64,000 nucleotides of DNA, taken from positions 2,356,001 through 2,420,000 of the forward strand of contig NZ_BIFT01000002.1 in assembly GCF_003967575.1 (NCBI RefSeq). Direction: 5' to 3'. The notes beneath the pieces are model-generated. The model had not been told where the DNA came from. It saw only the letters and a list, made by a program, of their open reading frames with translations, and did not search any database. Positions 55,723-64,000 of this stretch are shown here, piece by piece (within the stretch, counting starts at the first letter, position 1; the number at the start of each line of letters is the position of its first letter). This DNA comes from Dictyobacter alpinus. GTDB taxonomy: Bacteria; Chloroflexota; Ktedonobacteria; Ktedonobacterales; Ktedonobacteraceae. A program made the position numbers and the translations under genes.

Positions 55723-57096
55723 ATGACAGAGCACATCAAGGTTTCATCAACTACCCGTCGTCATTTCCTCGCTCAATCGGCCGGCATAGTTGGTGCCGCC
55801 AGTGGTATCGAAGCGATACTTGCAGCCTGTAGCGGGCCTGCTACCACTTCTTCAGGACCTGTAACCATAACCATCATGGATGATGCGAACGATAACAATG
55901 ATACAGGCCTGAGCAAACGGTGGATTAGCGTTTTTGAAAAGCAACATGCAAACATCCACATTAAGCGCATCGACTACGATGTCAGTCGGTTAAGTGCGAT
56001 GCTGGCATCCAATAATCCTCCCGATATTGTCAAAACTCCTGGTGGGTCGGAAATCACCAATTTAGCGGCCCGGGGGGTTGCTCTCGATCTTACAACATAC
56101 TTCAAACAGAGTAGTATCCTCAAAGAAGATGATTTACAGGCAGTCTGTGATCTCTATCGTTGGGACGGCAAAGCGCAGGGCCAGGGGGCACGCTATGGGA
56201 TGCCCCATGACTGGTCACAGGATTCAATGTACTGGATTAACAAAGCGACCTTTGATGCGGCCAAAGTACCTTATCCCAGTCAGGATACCCCGCTGACCTT
56301 TGATCAACTGCTTGATCTGGGTAAACGCCTCACTGTGCATCAAGGGAACAAAATCAAGACCTATGGTATGAGCACCAACTGGGATTTCATGGCCCAGATT
56401 CTCACCATGTTAAGTCAGGCAGGTGCCTCACTTTATGTAGATAATGATCTGAGCAAAATGGACTTTACGCAACCTGAAGTAAAGAAAATCATGCAATGGT
56501 TTGTGGACTGGGCCCGTGCACGCGTGGGGGATTCTCCTCTTGATCCCAGCACCGATTGGTCTGGACCGCTGTTTATTAGTGGGCGCATGGCAATGGTTCC
56601 CTGGGGCTACTGGTTTGGAGGCTATCTTGCCAGTTCCGATGCCAAAGTACGCCAGCAGTCATTACTGATTCCATCTCCACAATGGGCTCCCACTAAGCGG
56701 GTCAGCAATTGTTATGGCGGTACCGGCTGGTACATTACCAAAAAATCCAAGCATCCCGATGAAGCCTGGAAATTCTTTGAATTCTATATGGGTCAGGATC
56801 CAGCTGTAGCACGTGCTAAATCTGGTACAGGACTCTCCCCTCTTAAACATCTATTCGACCAGACGCCCAAAACTACGGCGGCTGATCAGCAAACCTACAA
56901 AGTACAACAGGCGGAACTGCCTTATTTGAGTACCTATCAGTTTACTCCTTATGCCACCACACAGGCCCTGAGTCAGGCCATTGATAATGTCATCAAACCC
57001 GTCATGTTAGGGCAAAGTAACCTGGACAATGGATTGCAGCAGTTGAATACAGCGGTCAATAAATTGTTGCAACAGGGCAAATCACAGATCGGTTAA
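55723..57096 (+). CDS. ABC sugar importer, extracellular solute-binding lipoprotein
   Basis: About 457 residues. The ATG at 55723 is chosen because GGATGGAGG lies 9 nt ahead; the longer frame from 55591 looks non-coding. The N-terminus has STTRRHFLAQSAGIV, a Tat-like twin arginine, then a lipobox-like LAAC near residue 36, so it is probably a lipid-anchored protein on the outer face. The body is a family 1 solute-binding protein (KSGTGLSPLKHLFDQ, DEAWKFFEFYMG). It is downstream of the LacI gene in the same direction and is followed by an RNA hairpin before the permeases. Confidence 0.9.
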   Translation: MTEHIKVSSTTRRHFLAQSAGIVGAASGIEAILAACSGPATTSSGPVTITIMDDANDNNDTGLSKRWISVFEKQHANIHIKRIDYDVSRLSAMLASNNPPDIVKTPGGSEITNLAARGVALDLTTYFKQSSILKEDDLQAVCDLYRWDGKAQGQGARYGMPHDWSQDSMYWINKATFDAAKVPYPSQDTPLTFDQLLDLGKRLTVHQGNKIKTYGMSTNWDFMAQILTMLSQAGASLYVDNDLSKMDFTQPEVKKIMQWFVDWARARVGDSPLDPSTDWSGPLFISGRMAMVPWGYWFGGYLASSDAKVRQQSLLIPSPQWAPTKRVSNCYGGTGWYITKKSKHPDEAWKFFEFYMGQDPAVARAKSGTGLSPLKHLFDQTPKTTAADQQTYKVQQAELPYLSTYQFTPYATTQALSQAIDNVIKPVMLGQSNLDNGLQQLNTAVNKLLQQGKSQIG

Positions 57097-57112
57097 CCAT
57101 TCGTGTGCAACA

Positions 57113-57153
57113 AGCAAGGGCCTTGCTTACCTCGGAAAAACAAGGCTCTTGCT
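57113..57153 (+). promoter_or_regulatory. Intercistronic stem-loop between binding-protein and permease genes
   Basis: Arms 57113-57125 and 57141-57153 pair over 13 bp with one G-U wobble around a 15-nt loop. The left arm is part of a smaller palindrome (AAGCAAGGGCCTTGCTT, 57112-57128). Such elements often protect or terminate part of the transcript, so that more binding protein than permease is made. Confidence 0.6.
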
Positions 57154-57186
57154 CATGTATGCTTATGCCAGAAAAGGTAGGTTCCC

Positions 57187-58155
57187 ATGGCACTTGCGAC
57201 GAAACAGGATGCGATTATACCTGGCGCGCAATCGCGCAAAGCACGAAAGGGCTGGAAGCGCTATTCCAATCGCTTATTCTATCTCTTTGTGGCACCCTGG
57301 GTTTTAGGTTTCCTGCTCCTCACGGTCATCCCATTTGTCTATGCGTTTGTAATGAGCTTCTCAAATTTTGATGGCATCGCGATCTGGCGCTGGGTGGGAT
57401 TTCAGAATTACGTTGAACTATTGAGCGATCCTCTCACCTATTACAGTCTGAGCCGCACACTGCTTTTCATGGTCATTACTGTACCAGTCAGTATCATTGG
57501 TGGCCTGGGATTAGCGGTACTGGTCAACAGGCAGTTTAAAGGCATTGGTATCTTTCGTACCATCTTTTATCTGCCCTCTGTCGTACCAATCGTTGCGGCG
57601 GCCATCATCTGGCGCTCCGTGTTCGCACGCGACACAGGGGCCTTAAATGCCCTGCTCGAACATGTAGGTGGCCCAACCATCACCTGGCTGATCGATCCAA
57701 CCGCATTTTACGCACTGATCTTGATGACCTTATGGGGTATAGGTGGCGGCATGATCATCTCGCTAGCCGGTCTACAGGGTATTCCTCAGGAATTAACAGA
57801 GGCTGCGACGGTAGATGGGGCTGGATCCTGGCAGGCGTTTTCTACCGTAACCTTACCACTGCTAAGTCCCATTATCTTTTTCCAGATTGTAATGGGCGTG
57901 ATTGCCTCTTTACAAACATTGATTCAACCTCTACTGCTTGCAGATACCGGGAATACCGCCGCCAACGGCTCGATTCCCCACAGCAACTACCTCTATATGG
58001 TTCATGTCTATGAGCAATTCTTCTATTCACAACGCTTCGGCTATGGATCAGCGTTACTCTGGATATTATTTGCCGTTATTTTATTATTTACCCTGCTCGT
58101 ATTTCGTTCAAGTACCTTCTGGGTGTATTATGAAGTGGATAAGGAGACAGCCTGA
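57187..58155 (+). CDS. ABC sugar importer permease (MalF/UgpA-type)
   Basis: 322 residues with six predicted transmembrane segments, starting with LFYLFVAPWVLGFLLLTVIPFVYAF at about 29-53. The inner-membrane coupling loop EAATVDGAGSWQAFSTVTLPLLSP matches the EAA motif that contacts the ATPase. ATG at 57187, stop 2 bp before the second permease. Works with the binding protein; no ATP-binding subunit gene is present in this operon. Confidence 0.93.
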   Translation: MALATKQDAIIPGAQSRKARKGWKRYSNRLFYLFVAPWVLGFLLLTVIPFVYAFVMSFSNFDGIAIWRWVGFQNYVELLSDPLTYYSLSRTLLFMVITVPVSIIGGLGLAVLVNRQFKGIGIFRTIFYLPSVVPIVAAAIIWRSVFARDTGALNALLEHVGGPTITWLIDPTAFYALILMTLWGIGGGMIISLAGLQGIPQELTEAATVDGAGSWQAFSTVTLPLLSPIIFFQIVMGVIASLQTLIQPLLLADTGNTAANGSIPHSNYLYMVHVYEQFFYSQRFGYGSALLWILFAVILLFTLLVFRSSTFWVYYEVDKETA

Positions 58156-58157
58156 TT

Positions 58158-59036
58158 ATGAGCAGTATCCATCTAACAGCGCAGGGAGTCAAACGCAGAA
58201 CGCCCAACGCACGCAAAATTTTTGGCAATGTGATGGTGCTTATTCTCTTACTCGTGTTCACCTTCGCTTTTATCGCTCCATTCGTCTGGCTGATCCTTAC
58301 ATCGCTTAAATCACCCGCGGATTTAAATGCGTTTCCTATTACATGGTTACCTGATCACTTGCACCTGGATAATTTTGTTCAGGCATTGACACTGATTGAT
58401 TACTGGCGCTTCGCCTGGAATTCATTTGCGCTCTCAACAATCCAATCGGTATTAATGACCGCTACCAGTGCCCTGGTAGGATTTGGCTTTGCGCGCCTGC
58501 GCGGCTGGGGAAAACGTCCTCTCTTTCTCATTATGCTTTCAACCATGATGCTTCCTTCGATTGTTGGCATCATTCCCACATATATTCTCTTCTCACAGTT
58601 TGGTCTGGTCGGAACCTACTGGCCCTGGGTCATCTGGGGACTGGCAAGCTCGCCATTTTTAAACTTCCTCTTTCGACAATTCTTTGCCGCCATTCCCTAT
58701 GAGTTAGAGGAAGCCGCCATTGTCGATGGCTGTGGTTATGGACGTATCTTCTGGCAAATCTTTCTCCCTCTCTCCAAACCAGTCATCGCAACCTCAATGA
58801 TCATCTCCTTCACCGGAGTATGGGGAGATTTCCTGGGACCATCGCTCTTTCTGGATGCCGATAATACTACGCTGGCTGTGGCAATCAGTCATGGCTACGC
58901 CGATCTGCATGGCTTCACGCTGGTCAATGTCCTGGCGGCGGGCTGTACCCTTTATGTTCTCCCCATGTTAATTCTCTTCTTTTTTGCGCAAAAGTATTTT
59001 GTGCGCGGCATCGTAACTTCAGGACTCAAGGGATAA
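58158..59036 (+). CDS. ABC sugar importer permease (MalG/UgpE-type)
   Basis: 292 residues, six transmembrane segments, with the EAA motif EEAAIVDGCGYGRIFWQIFLPLSKP in the second half, as in MalG-type permeases. ATG at 58158 follows AAGGAGACAGCCTGATT, which lies within the end of the first permease gene, so the two are translationally coupled. It is the last gene of the importer operon and is followed by a strong hairpin. Confidence 0.93.
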   Translation: MSSIHLTAQGVKRRTPNARKIFGNVMVLILLLVFTFAFIAPFVWLILTSLKSPADLNAFPITWLPDHLHLDNFVQALTLIDYWRFAWNSFALSTIQSVLMTATSALVGFGFARLRGWGKRPLFLIMLSTMMLPSIVGIIPTYILFSQFGLVGTYWPWVIWGLASSPFLNFLFRQFFAAIPYELEEAAIVDGCGYGRIFWQIFLPLSKPVIATSMIISFTGVWGDFLGPSLFLDADNTTLAVAISHGYADLHGFTLVNVLAAGCTLYVLPMLILFFFAQKYFVRGIVTSGLKG

Positions 59037-59056
59037 CAAGGTGTGCGGCATTAGTT

Positions 59057-59116
59057 TAATGTGTAGCATGGCAGTAGGTTTTCACCGGCGAAAACCTACT
59101 GCCATGCTACACATTA
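59057..59116. terminator. Hairpin terminator after the sugar importer operon, 27-bp perfect stem
   Basis: Arms 59057-59083 and 59090-59116 are perfectly complementary around a 6-nt loop, 20 bp after the permease stop. The stem is longer than usual for an intrinsic terminator; a modest T-rich tail follows. Confidence 0.85.
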
Positions 59117-59381
59117 TTTCGTGTAATATTTATAGCGTATCAATGTTTAGTTGCAAAGTCGGGGATGGCGATAGATCGATTGAAACCTCTTACGCTTGCA
59201 AAACCGGCTGAGGAGAAGTGCTCAACACCGGAAGCTCGTAGTGATCTAGCGCGAAAAATGGGGCATTTGACTCATTCCTTCTGGTTTACCTGGTTGTATG
59301 CTATGAGGCATAGAGCGGTAAGCATTTATCAGGTGAGGGTGCAGCCTGGCTTGCCATCAGAAGTGTACAGGAGGATTTACC
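59117..59381. other. Intergenic stretch without a supported gene
   Basis: This 265-bp stretch contains a weak open frame from 59165 that runs into the next gene in another frame and lacks an RBS or recognisable domains. It probably holds the promoter of the DUF5671-like gene. No convincing -35/-10 pair stands out. Confidence 0.5.
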
Positions 59382-60989
59382 ATGGCCCGAAGCCTTTATC
59401 GTTTTTACCTCTACGCGGTTACGACGGCATTATTGATCTTTGCTGTGAGTGCCTTTGGTTCCTTGCTCTCAACATGCCTTGAGTTTACCAGTTTGCGAGG
59501 ATCTTATCAGTCTATTCCGCCACAGGCGCAACTTGTACAGGCCCTGAGCTATGCCGGTGTGGCTTTTCTGATTGCTGGTGTCCTGGGTGCCCTGCATTAC
59601 TGGCTCCTGCGCCGTGATCTTCAACAGGAGCCTCAAGCTGCGAATAGTGCTATACGTTCCTTTTTCTTAAATACGACCGAAGGGATCAGCGTAGCTTTTG
59701 GTGTCCCATTGCTAGCTACAACTTTCTCTGGTCTGGCTACCGCCTCTTCTGGTCTGACCTCTCTATGCGCGGCTGCTCTCGCATTTTTGCTGCTGGCCTG
59801 CCTGGTCCATCTTGAGCGTCGGCGTACGGGTGAGCCAACAGGACTCGCGCTTGTCTTTCAACGTATTCACATTTTTAGTGTGCAACTTGTGCTGCTGCTT
59901 ATGGTGATTGTTTTTTTCATCCTGGTGTCCACGATCAAAAATATCATCGATAACGTTTTCTTTGGTGGGGCTCTCCATTGCGCGGGAAGTTCTTTCTGCC
60001 AACCTATGAATACTTTCTGGTTGTTGCTTACCTTGCTCTGGGTTGTAGGGAGCTGGATCTTTTATTGCTGGACGGCTTGCCAGGACCGATCTCTGGTGAC
60101 ACGCTTGATCTTTCACAGCCTGGAACTTGCCTTTGGTATGGCCTTCCTACTACGAGGTTGTTCGTTGGCGATTGTGCTTCTGCTGCGGCTGGGATATGGA
60201 AATCCTGTTGGTCTGCCTGAGGTCCTGGGCTATCAAGGGAGCAATGATTTTGTCTCATCTCTGTTGCTAGGGATGCTGCTGGTTATCATTTATGCCTGGT
60301 CATTGCATTGGAGTGTGCGTCAGGGATTGATGCGTTTTGAGGTATTCCGTATGACGATCCTGGCAATTGTGGGAGCCGTCATGGCCGCAGCCTTCTGGTG
60401 GGGAGTCGGCGGATTGCTGAACAATACACTGAAGCTGCTCTTCCCAACTGGTAGCGTGGGAGTAGATCAGCAGGCGTGGTTTGATTCCTGGTCCCTGGTG
60501 CTCTGTGGGAGCTGCTATATCCCGATGGATTGGTATATACGCAAAGTGTATAAACATGATGGCGAGCTGGTCGCGGGACCGCGTCGTGGCTATGTGCTTA
60601 CTTTGATGGGCGTAGGTGTCCTGACGGGCGCCATTGGCCTGGCGGTCGCTTTGTATACCGGCATTACCGCATGGTTCGGCTCGGCTGTAGCGGACTGGCA
60701 ACTGGCTGCTCAGGGAGGGCTGAGTGCCTTTCTGGTTGGTGCCGTGCTGGTGGGCATCTATCTGCCAATCGCACGACGTTATCACCTTTTCCAGGGGAGC
60801 GAAGTGCCACGGGAAGAGAAGGCCGCGACTGTTGTACCAGGGCACTCTGCGGATCCGGACTCAGAAATGGGTCATGAAGAGCCACAGGAGGCAACGATTG
60901 AAGCGGTCCTGGATGCATTGCTGGCTAACCAGATCTCGCGTGATCAAGCTGCTACTCGCCTGCACAAGCTCATACATACAGAGGTGTAG
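59382..60989 (+). CDS. Multi-pass membrane protein, DUF5671-like
   Basis: 535 residues with many hydrophobic helices and a soluble acidic C-terminal tail (about 475-535). The repeating layout beginning LYRFYLYAVTTALLIFAVSAFGSLL, with later LHYWLLRRDL and LHWSVRQGL segments, resembles repeated DUF5671 units; this family call is from memory of the pattern and is moderate. Function unknown. ATG at 59382 has a strong AGGAGGATTTACC site. It appears monocistronic and is convergent with the AhpD-like gene. Confidence 0.75.
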   Translation: MARSLYRFYLYAVTTALLIFAVSAFGSLLSTCLEFTSLRGSYQSIPPQAQLVQALSYAGVAFLIAGVLGALHYWLLRRDLQQEPQAANSAIRSFFLNTTEGISVAFGVPLLATTFSGLATASSGLTSLCAAALAFLLLACLVHLERRRTGEPTGLALVFQRIHIFSVQLVLLLMVIVFFILVSTIKNIIDNVFFGGALHCAGSSFCQPMNTFWLLLTLLWVVGSWIFYCWTACQDRSLVTRLIFHSLELAFGMAFLLRGCSLAIVLLLRLGYGNPVGLPEVLGYQGSNDFVSSLLLGMLLVIIYAWSLHWSVRQGLMRFEVFRMTILAIVGAVMAAAFWWGVGGLLNNTLKLLFPTGSVGVDQQAWFDSWSLVLCGSCYIPMDWYIRKVYKHDGELVAGPRRGYVLTLMGVGVLTGAIGLAVALYTGITAWFGSAVADWQLAAQGGLSAFLVGAVLVGIYLPIARRYHLFQGSEVPREEKAATVVPGHSADPDSEMGHEEPQEATIEAVLDALLANQISRDQAATRLHKLIHTEV

Positions 60990-61077
60990 ACGCATCGTTA
61001 TAAGAGCTTCATCATATTCTAGTTCTCCTTGCACCAGATAGCAAAGATGCTGCATCTCATGTGGCATTTCAAGCATA

Positions 61078-61119
61078 TATTGACATGCAATAGGCACGCG
61101 AATATACTGCATGTCAATA
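61078..61119. terminator. Candidate hairpin between convergent genes
   Basis: Arms TATTGACATGCA (61078-61089) and TGCATGTCAATA (61108-61119) are perfect over 12 bp with an 18-nt loop, followed by AT-rich DNA. It lies between the stops of the DUF5671-like and AhpD-like genes. Confidence 0.5.
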
Positions 61120-61206
61120 ATATTATAGCGTAACTATAACACTCCTTTGTTCATCCTTACGATTGTATATCATACATCTTCAGGGTTTTTGGTTGGCCCT
61201 TGTTCT

Positions 61207-61668
61207 CTACCAGTTCTGGCGACCCGCCGTCTGCCTGATGGTAGCGTTGAGGCGGTTGAACAGGTTTGTGGTGGCAATCATGACAATGATGGCAGCCAGA
61301 CCTTTTTCGTCGAAGTGTCTGGCTGCTTCATCCCAGATTTCGTCGGAGACTGCATCAGTCTGGTCGGCGAGTCGCGTAGCCGCCTCAGTGAGCGCAAGCG
61401 CAGCCCGTTCGGCATCGGTGAAGTAGGGTGTCTCCCGCCATGCTGCCACGGCGAAGAGGCGCTCGTCGGTCTCGCCGGCCTTCTTTGCGCTACGTGCTCC
61501 CGAGTCGACGCAGAAGCTACAGCCATTGATCTGGCTCGCACGCAAATGGACAAGTTCAAGGAGAGACTGTGGCACGTTGCCCTGTCTGGTAGCCTTGAGC
61601 AGGGCCTGTACGCCGGTGTTGACGTCGGGAAGGATCATTGCTGGATTGGTCATTCGTGCTTGCATCAT
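61207..61668 (-). CDS. AhpD-like / carboxymuconolactone decarboxylase family protein
   Basis: 153 residues with the redox motif GCSFCVDSGARSAKKAG (Cys-x-x-Cys and downstream His/Asp-like position, about 50-66) of the AhpD-like alkylhydroperoxidase family. The remainder is helical (FTDAERAALALTEAATRLAD; IVMIATTNLFNRLN). ATG at 61668 or the adjacent ATG at 61665 could be used; AGGAGTAAAG lies just before. Likely a cytoplasmic peroxide-linked or thiol-redox protein. It stands alone and is not obviously part of the neighbouring operons. Confidence 0.9.
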   Translation of the reverse strand: MMQARMTNPAMILPDVNTGVQALLKATRQGNVPQSLLELVHLRASQINGCSFCVDSGARSAKKAGETDERLFAVAAWRETPYFTDAERAALALTEAATRLADQTDAVSDEIWDEAARHFDEKGLAAIIVMIATTNLFNRLNATIRQTAGRQNW

Positions 61669-62160
61669 CTTTACTCCTGTGGTGCTGTTCTGAAATGAAG
61701 CTTTGGCTCCATTTCAAAATACCTAACGTATTTCTATGTATTTTGAAAGACTCTTTCAGAGGTTCGTATAGGAGACGTGGCAGCAAGGGAAGATGTGACA
61801 CTATCTGGTATCTGGTGCGCGTATATAAAGAAATGGATTGTTCACTGAAATACAGGATGTTGTGACATCTCTGCGGTGATAGATGTAGCATACAGAAGTA
61901 GTAGTATATTTCGACTCAGAATAGAATTTTTCTTTTACAAGACATGTTTATTAAACACATCAGTAATGTATATATGTATCTCTGATTATAAATTCAGCAA
62001 ATACTGTGATTTGCTTCACAGCAAAAACCTGGGATCGGTGTTAGACTCATATCAGTCGATATATACACTACAGTGCGATGCATCGACACACGTAAAGGAT
62101 TTACTCACAACGTGTCCTTGCATATCAGGATATGCTGTTCAAGAAGAAAGGCAACGCATT
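61669..62160. other. 492-bp divergent intergenic region with a short palindrome
   Basis: AT-rich DNA between the divergent AhpD-like and lipoprotein genes. A perfect 7-bp palindrome with one central base, TGAAAGA-C-TCTTTCA (61744-61758), lies 76 bp upstream of the AhpD-like start and could be an operator. An open frame upstream of 62161 has unusual composition and no RBS, so I treat it as non-coding. Confidence 0.5.
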
Positions 62161-63399
62161 ATGCGATATATACCCTATCCACGAGGGTTCACCCGGGTTA
62201 GTAGCCTGCTGTTCGTTATGTTAGCCCTGTTTGTCAGTGCTTGCTCTAACGCAAGTCAGGCCACGACTGGGGGGAACACCACAAGCACCGCGCAAGGCAC
62301 CACTAACACGGCTCAGGGCATCACAGCGACTACAACGAAGCAGCCACAAACGTCAACCTCAATGTCGTCAACAGCGTCCCAGGGTAGCAGCAAGGCGACG
62401 AGTCTACCAGTCCATCCCCTGAAGCAGATCCGCATGACGGATGCTATACACGGCTGGGCCCTGGATCAGGATAATATCTTGAAGACTTCGGATGGAGGCC
62501 AAAGCTGGGTTGCGCTGACGCCAAAGCATGCAGTGATCTCGAACACGACACAGGCCGACTTTTTGAATGCGCAGTATGCCTGGTTTACCGTGACTGACAA
62601 CAACTCGATCACGGTTTTCTCCACCACAACAGGTGGCGCAAGCTGGAAGGGTAGTGTGATCAATGTGTCCTCCCCTGAAGGCGCGATGCTGAGCTTTGTG
62701 AGCCCTCAGACCGGCTGGCTGGAGGTTGCACCGGGTGGGACCGGTGCTGGTAGCCAGAGTGTGAATATCCTGCGCACCGATGATGGGGGTCTGAACTGGA
62801 GCAAAATCTCGTCTTCTGGTCCTGGACCACAGAAACTGGCGAACGGTGGTATCAAGTCTGGCCTCTCATTTGTGAACGCAGCCACGGGCTGGGCTACAGG
62901 ATCAGATGCCTCGACCGTTCCCTGGCTCTACATGACGCACGATGGTGGCAAGACCTGGGAGCGAAAGACCATCTCGGCTATGGCCGGTGGTACGAACGCC
63001 GGTGGGAGTATCCATACGTTGCCCCCGGTGGTGCTGGGTAATGATGGTTTCCTGCCCATGGTTGTTGAATCACGCACAGTCCTGGTACGCTCAACTGATG
63101 GTGGTGCTAGCTGGACCACCAATGGACAGGCGATTGCAGGATTCAACTCGTACAACGTCTACGTCATTGACGCGCAGAGCGTTCGGGCGACCGACCAGAA
63201 CACAGGCGATGTTTACCAGTCTAGCGATGGTGGCAAGAGCTGGCAGAAGATTGCCAGCGCGAGCGGCGTCTATGGTCCTTTGAGTTTCATCAATACCACG
63301 ACCGGTTTCGGCCTTGGCCACAGTAACCAGTCGGTGCTCAAGCGCACAGACGACGGTGGCAAAACCTGGCAGACCATTCCCTACCAGATCCACGGCTAA
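62161..63399 (+). CDS. Lipoprotein with YCF48/BNR-type beta-propeller repeats
   Basis: 412 residues. The ATG at 62161 is chosen because it gives a lipoprotein signal peptide (hydrophobic SSLLFVMLALFVSAC, lipobox Cys at about 28) and follows AAGAAAGG. A Thr/Ser-rich linker (about 30-85) leads to repeats with DGG-x-x-W or similar: SDGGQSW, TTGGASW, DDGGLNW, HDGGKTW, TDGGASW, SDGGKSW and DDGGKTW, the pattern of a six- or seven-bladed YCF48/sialidase-type propeller. Probably a surface-anchored binding protein; ligand unknown. It is followed by a hairpin. Confidence 0.9.
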   Translation: MRYIPYPRGFTRVSSLLFVMLALFVSACSNASQATTGGNTTSTAQGTTNTAQGITATTTKQPQTSTSMSSTASQGSSKATSLPVHPLKQIRMTDAIHGWALDQDNILKTSDGGQSWVALTPKHAVISNTTQADFLNAQYAWFTVTDNNSITVFSTTTGGASWKGSVINVSSPEGAMLSFVSPQTGWLEVAPGGTGAGSQSVNILRTDDGGLNWSKISSSGPGPQKLANGGIKSGLSFVNAATGWATGSDASTVPWLYMTHDGGKTWERKTISAMAGGTNAGGSIHTLPPVVLGNDGFLPMVVESRTVLVRSTDGGASWTTNGQAIAGFNSYNVYVIDAQSVRATDQNTGDVYQSSDGGKSWQKIASASGVYGPLSFINTTTGFGLGHSNQSVLKRTDDGGKTWQTIPYQIHG

Positions 63400-63422
63400 G
63401 CGCCAGTCTTACAAATTTTGTT

Positions 63423-63462
63423 ATGGTGGGCTTCATGCACATGTACGCATGAAGCCCACCAT
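63423..63462. terminator. Bidirectional hairpin between convergent genes, 16-bp perfect stem
   Basis: Arms 63423-63438 and 63447-63462 are perfectly complementary with an 8-nt loop, 23 bp after the lipoprotein stop and 54 bp past the stop of the convergent hypothetical gene. Confidence 0.8.
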
Positions 63463-63516
63463 GCTTTTCCTCGACTGCACATGTGTGCGCTAAATCTTCA
63501 GTGAGGAAATAAAACG

Positions 63517-63999
63517 TTACGTCAGGTGGCGGATGATCAGGCTGGCGTGGGAGAGTGGTTTGCTGCTATCATTAAGGTCACTATTCGTCTCATAGTCGAG
63601 CAGGATAACCGTCCCATGCTGTTGTTCGAGACGGCGTAATTCGGCCAGTTGTTCCTGAAGGCAGTTTTCTAATACCCATTGATACGAAGGCAGATAGATC
63701 TGCTGACGAGCTGTAAGGTAGGGCAGGAGTTCCTGACCACTGACGCCCGCCCGATGGCCGAGCACCTTGCCATAGGTACGCACTGTACGTTTGAGATTCT
63801 TCATCGTCGTATTCGCAAATCGACTGGTATCCACATCGGCGCGCTCAAATACTTTAAGTCCCTGCCAGATTCCCTCGACACTGGCACTATTCCACCCGGG
63901 TGAAAAAGGAACTGGAATGCCACCGTGAGGATAAAACGGACTGAAGTGTATCCACGGCTCGATCCCTTTAGACGTCACATCAATAATGCTGGCCCCGGG
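63517..63999 (-). CDS. Conserved hypothetical protein, 5' end outside window (possibly DUF6939)
   Basis: At least 161 residues; the frame remains open to the right edge (reading PGASIIDVTSKGIEPW), so a GTG at 63978 is probably internal. Conserved-looking blocks are SPFYPHGGIPVPFSPGW, SVEGIWQGLKVFE, LKRTVRTYGKVLGHRAG, QQIYLPSYQWVLEN and ILLDYETNSDLNDSSKPLSHASLI. I recall a similar pattern in DUF6939 proteins but cannot verify it. No catalytic motif is certain. It probably acts in the cytoplasm, as no signal peptide is visible in this part. Confidence 0.7.
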   Translation of the reverse strand, partial: PGASIIDVTSKGIEPWIHFSPFYPHGGIPVPFSPGWNSASVEGIWQGLKVFERADVDTSRFANTTMKNLKRTVRTYGKVLGHRAGVSGQELLPYLTARQQIYLPSYQWVLENCLQEQLAELRRLEQQHGTVILLDYETNSDLNDSSKPLSHASLIIRHLT

Positions 64000-64000
64000 A

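Noticed and set aside
59165..59482. Possible small gene before the DUF5671-like gene
   Set aside because: It overlaps the next gene in a different frame, lacks an RBS and has no recognisable features.

Overview
The window is dominated by one secondary-metabolite locus. Giant modular type I PKS/NRPS genes, the sugar ABC importer, secreted discoidin-type proteins and a DUF5671-like membrane protein at moderate GC suggest a filamentous Ktedonobacteria-type member of the Chloroflexota. That placement is an inference from gene content, not from a marker gene; no rRNA or tRNA was seen.

Left region (2-38818, + strand): four PKS proteins carry six modules visible here, each KS-AT-KR-ACP with no DH or ER, so each predicted cycle leaves a beta-hydroxyl and the chain is a polyol. 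The first protein is cut by the left edge. Downstream, four genes make a (2R)-hydroxymalonyl-ACP type extender unit (FkbH-, FkbI-, FkbJ- and FkbK-like). Next are a C-A-PCP NRPS whose A-domain code reads as serine and a C-A-PCP-reductase NRPS that probably releases the product as an aldehyde or alcohol. An aminoglycoside 6-adenylyltransferase-like gene ends this run before a hairpin terminator.

Middle region (39014-50393): a second operon holds an ABC-2 exporter, a type II thioesterase, an SbnA-like 2,3-diaminopropionate synthase and an APH-family kinase. It converges on a membrane-anchored serine hydrolase. On the opposite strand an R2lox-like metallo-oxidase gene precedes an SbnB-like dehydrogenase gene. 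SbnA plus SbnB is the known route to L-2,3-diaminopropionate (Dap). A stand-alone LanB-like protein diverges from this pair. Hydroxymalonyl-ACP, Dap, serine, KR-only modules and aminoglycoside-type resistance enzymes together closely resemble the logic of zwittermicin A biosynthesis, but with different release chemistry and extra enzymes.

Right region (50625-64000): two secreted paralogous discoidin proteins diverge from a LacI-family regulator, a sugar-binding lipoprotein and two permeases. Two identical 13-bp LacI-type operators sit next to divergent promoters, so the set looks like one carbohydrate regulon. A DUF5671-like membrane protein, an AhpD-like protein, a YCF48-type lipoprotein and a conserved hypothetical cut by the right edge complete the window. 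Long perfect inverted repeats mark most operon ends.

PKS modules are numbered 1-6 from the left edge of the window; the true assembly line may have earlier modules upstream.
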